This document shows, in pieces, positions 62,283 through 64,000 of a stretch of 64,000 bases of DNA. The notes beneath the pieces were generated by a model that saw only the letters and a list, made by a program, of their open reading frames with translations, was not told where the DNA came from and did no database searches. The DNA is taken from NCBI GenBank assembly GCA_964647255.1, contig CAZYGI010000015.1, positions 1 through 64,000 of the forward strand. The letters run 5' to 3'. This DNA comes from CAWJEL01 sp964647255. GTDB lineage: Bacteria; Chloroflexota; Anaerolineae; CG2-30-64-16. The position numbers and the translations under genes were made by a program. Positions within the stretch are counted from its first letter, which is position 1. Each line of letters starts with the position of its first letter.

Positions 62283-63395
62283 ATGTCGCACACGTCTGTT
62301 CCGTCTCGTCTTGCCCGGTTGCGGGCCGTCCTCCCGGAGCTCGGGGCCGATGGTTTGCTGGTCAGCCAGCCGGAGAACCGTTCTTACCTGAGCGGGTTTC
62401 GGGGATCCACCGGGCTGCTGCTGATCACCGCGGACGCCGCGCTGCTGGCAACAGATTTTCGCTACTTTGATCAGGTTGGACTGGAGGCGCCGGACTTCGA
62501 GTTGGTGAAGGTCACGACCACCTACCCCGCGGCCGTGGGCGAGATGATCGGTCGGGCCGGGGTGAGGCGGCTGGCTTTCGAATCCGATCATGCCACCTTC
62601 GCCGATGTCCAGGATTGGTCCAAGGCCGCGCCCGAAGTGGAGTGGGCGCCGTCGAAGGGCGCCGTCCTTGGGCTGCGCGCAGTTAAGGACACAGACGAGC
62701 TGGCGACTCTGAAGGACGCGATCGCCCTTGCCGATGAGGCGCTGGCGGTTGGCCTGTCACAGGCCGCGCCGGGCATGACCGAGCTTGAGCTGTCCTGGAT
62801 CATCGAAAGCTACATGCGGACGCACGGCGCCGAGGGGGTCGCTTTCGAGCTGATCATCGCATGTGGGCCGAACGGCGCGCGGCCCCACGCCCGTGCGAGC
62901 GACGCGCGCCTGGTCGCCGGCGAGCCGATTGTGATTGATATGGGAGCTCGCGTCAACGGGTACAACTCGGACCTCACCCGCACCGTCTGTCTCGGCGAGC
63001 CCAACGACCCCGATAAGTTCTGGACGGTTTACGACACGGTGCTCAAGGCGCAGTTGGCCGCCGAGGCCGCGCTGCGCCCCGGCCTGAACGGGCAGGAGAT
63101 TGACGCCATCGCGCGCGGCGTCATCGCCGAGGCGGGTTACGGCGACTACTTCGGGCACGGGCTGGGCCACGGCGTTGGCCTGGTAGTTCACGAGGAGCCG
63201 CGGATGGGGCGCATCTCCGGCAGCCCGTTGGTCGCCGGGCAACTGGTGACCATCGAGCCGGGCATCTATCTTCCCGGTTGGGGCGGCGTGCGCATCGAAG
63301 ACATCGCGTTGCTCACAGAAAACGGCGCCGACGTCTTGACACGGGCGCCGAAGGAGCCGATAATCAGGCCAACTGTCGGTTCGGTGATCAAGTAG
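62283..63395 (+). CDS. M24-family aminopeptidase (Xaa-Pro peptidase-like)
   Basis: The 370-aa protein combines a creatinase-like N-terminal domain ('LLVSQPENRSYLSGFRGSTGLLLI') with a pita-bread catalytic domain. Metal ligands are visible as Asp in 'VIDMGARVNGYNSDLTRT' (two), His in 'GHGLGHGVGL', Glu in 'TIEPGIYLP' and Glu in 'RIEDIALL'. The family removes N-terminal residues next to proline. I chose ATG 62283 with GAGGTG close upstream; the ATG at 62259, overlapping the xer stop, is the alternative and would add 8 residues. Confidence 0.92.
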   Translation: MSHTSVPSRLARLRAVLPELGADGLLVSQPENRSYLSGFRGSTGLLLITADAALLATDFRYFDQVGLEAPDFELVKVTTTYPAAVGEMIGRAGVRRLAFESDHATFADVQDWSKAAPEVEWAPSKGAVLGLRAVKDTDELATLKDAIALADEALAVGLSQAAPGMTELELSWIIESYMRTHGAEGVAFELIIACGPNGARPHARASDARLVAGEPIVIDMGARVNGYNSDLTRTVCLGEPNDPDKFWTVYDTVLKAQLAAEAALRPGLNGQEIDAIARGVIAEAGYGDYFGHGLGHGVGLVVHEEPRMGRISGSPLVAGQLVTIEPGIYLPGWGGVRIEDIALLTENGADVLTRAPKEPIIRPTVGSVIK

Positions 63396-63417
63396 GCATC
63401 TTTCGGAGGAGAGGAAC

Positions 63418-64000
63418 ATGGTCGAGCAGTCCAGCAACACACGTCCCGCGTACTTTTGGCCGCTGCTTGCCTTGATTGCAGGCATCGTGGTCGGTTTGAT
63501 CATCGGCTGGGGCATCTGGCCGGTGAGCTACAAGAACACCCTGCCCCAGGATTTGCGCTCGGCCGAACGCGATCAGTATCTCGCCATGGTCGCCGAGTCG
63601 TATGCCGCGAACAACAATCTGCCGCTGGCGCAGGAGCGAACGCAAACCTGGTCGCGCGAGGAGCTGGCGAAGGCGCTGGCGAATTTGCAGGCCCGGCTGG
63701 AGAGCACCGATGCCAGGCAGGCGGCGAATGTTGAGGCGTTGGGGGCCGGTTTGAATCTGAGATCGGCGGTCGCCCAGCCGGCGTCCGGGGCCGCCCCGGC
63801 TAAGTCGGCGCGCTTCCCGTGGAAGGCGGTGTTCACATCGCTGCTCTGGGTGCTCCTGGCGTTGATCGGGATCGTCGGGCTGGCGTGGCTGTTCATGAAG
63901 TGGCGCGCGGCGCGCAATCGGCCGGTGACGCCTGCCATCACGAGCGTCCCGGCCCCGGCCCCTGCCCCAAGCGCCAGCATCCCGGCCCCAGCGCAGCCTA
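63418..64000 (+). CDS. Membrane protein of unknown function, truncated by the window end
   Basis: GGAGGAGAGG stands just before the ATG at 63418, and the frame is open to the end of the window (194 codons). The N-terminus 'MVEQSSNTRPAYFWPLLALI' begins a first membrane helix (about 12-33, 'IAGIVVGLIIGWGIWPVSY'). A soluble segment with 'LRSAERDQYLAMVAESYAANNNLPLAQERT' follows, predicted helical. A second helix is at about 140-160 ('AVFTSLLWVLLALIGIVGLAW'), then a Pro/Ala-rich tail (from about 173). I do not recognise a family. It follows the M24 peptidase gene by 22 bp and is probably co-transcribed. Confidence 0.8.
   Translation, partial: MVEQSSNTRPAYFWPLLALIAGIVVGLIIGWGIWPVSYKNTLPQDLRSAERDQYLAMVAESYAANNNLPLAQERTQTWSREELAKALANLQARLESTDARQAANVEALGAGLNLRSAVAQPASGAAPAKSARFPWKAVFTSLLWVLLALIGIVGLAWLFMKWRAARNRPVTPAITSVPAPAPAPSASIPAPAQP

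Overview
This 64 kb GC-rich window is a draft, scaffolded bacterial chromosome segment with three N-runs (17995-18004, 22620-22629, 46652-46682). Gene content and style suggest a Chloroflexota bacterium, perhaps of the Anaerolineae/Caldilinea type: secreted proteins with Thr/Pro linkers, paired heterodimeric ABC exporters, a glycan-degrading secretome and an ffh-rpsP-khpA-rimM block. This is inference; no rRNA is present.

Left third (1-22.6 kb). A RarD-like permease and a small membrane protein are followed by a long minus-strand series: a heterodimeric ABC exporter pair, rtcA, oligoendopeptidase F, a SlyD-type isomerase and a secreted M28 peptidase. The ABC pair is preceded by a sigma70-type promoter, a 23-codon leader ORF with an Arg-Met-Arg motif, and a terminator hairpin with a U-tract. 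This looks like ribosome-mediated attenuation of a drug exporter. On the plus strand, mltG overlaps a class A penicillin-binding protein gene. A large secreted amylopullulanase follows, behind its own structured leader that ends in a U-tract.

Middle (22.6-38 kb). On the minus strand lie a patatin-like lipase, a caspase-like protease, msrA and a 2046-aa surface protein. The surface protein shares its C-terminal Cys-to-Cys module with the M28 peptidase. A HEAT-repeat gene, an ABC-F (uup) gene and a second heterodimeric ABC exporter pair follow.

Candidate island (38.2-47.5 kb). An intact tRNA-Lys(CTT) at 47471-47543 and a 34-bp copy of its 3' end at 38191-38224 bracket fba, a TPR/winged-helix pair and a type I restriction-modification locus. 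The hsdR gene carries an in-frame amber codon. A RAYT transposase gene sits exactly between hsdM and hsdS, and REP palindromes lie inside the RAYT and hsdM coding sequences.

Right third (47.5-64 kb). This part is mostly housekeeping: cupin and RNase II-type genes (minus strand), ftsH, a site-2 protease, a stand-alone CBM48 protein (minus strand), ffh, rpsP, khpA, rimM, dprA, a mannose-1-phosphate guanylyltransferase, topA with N-terminal zinc ribbons, a Xer recombinase, an M24 peptidase and a truncated membrane protein. The encoded Ffh has Asn in place of the invariant P-loop Lys.
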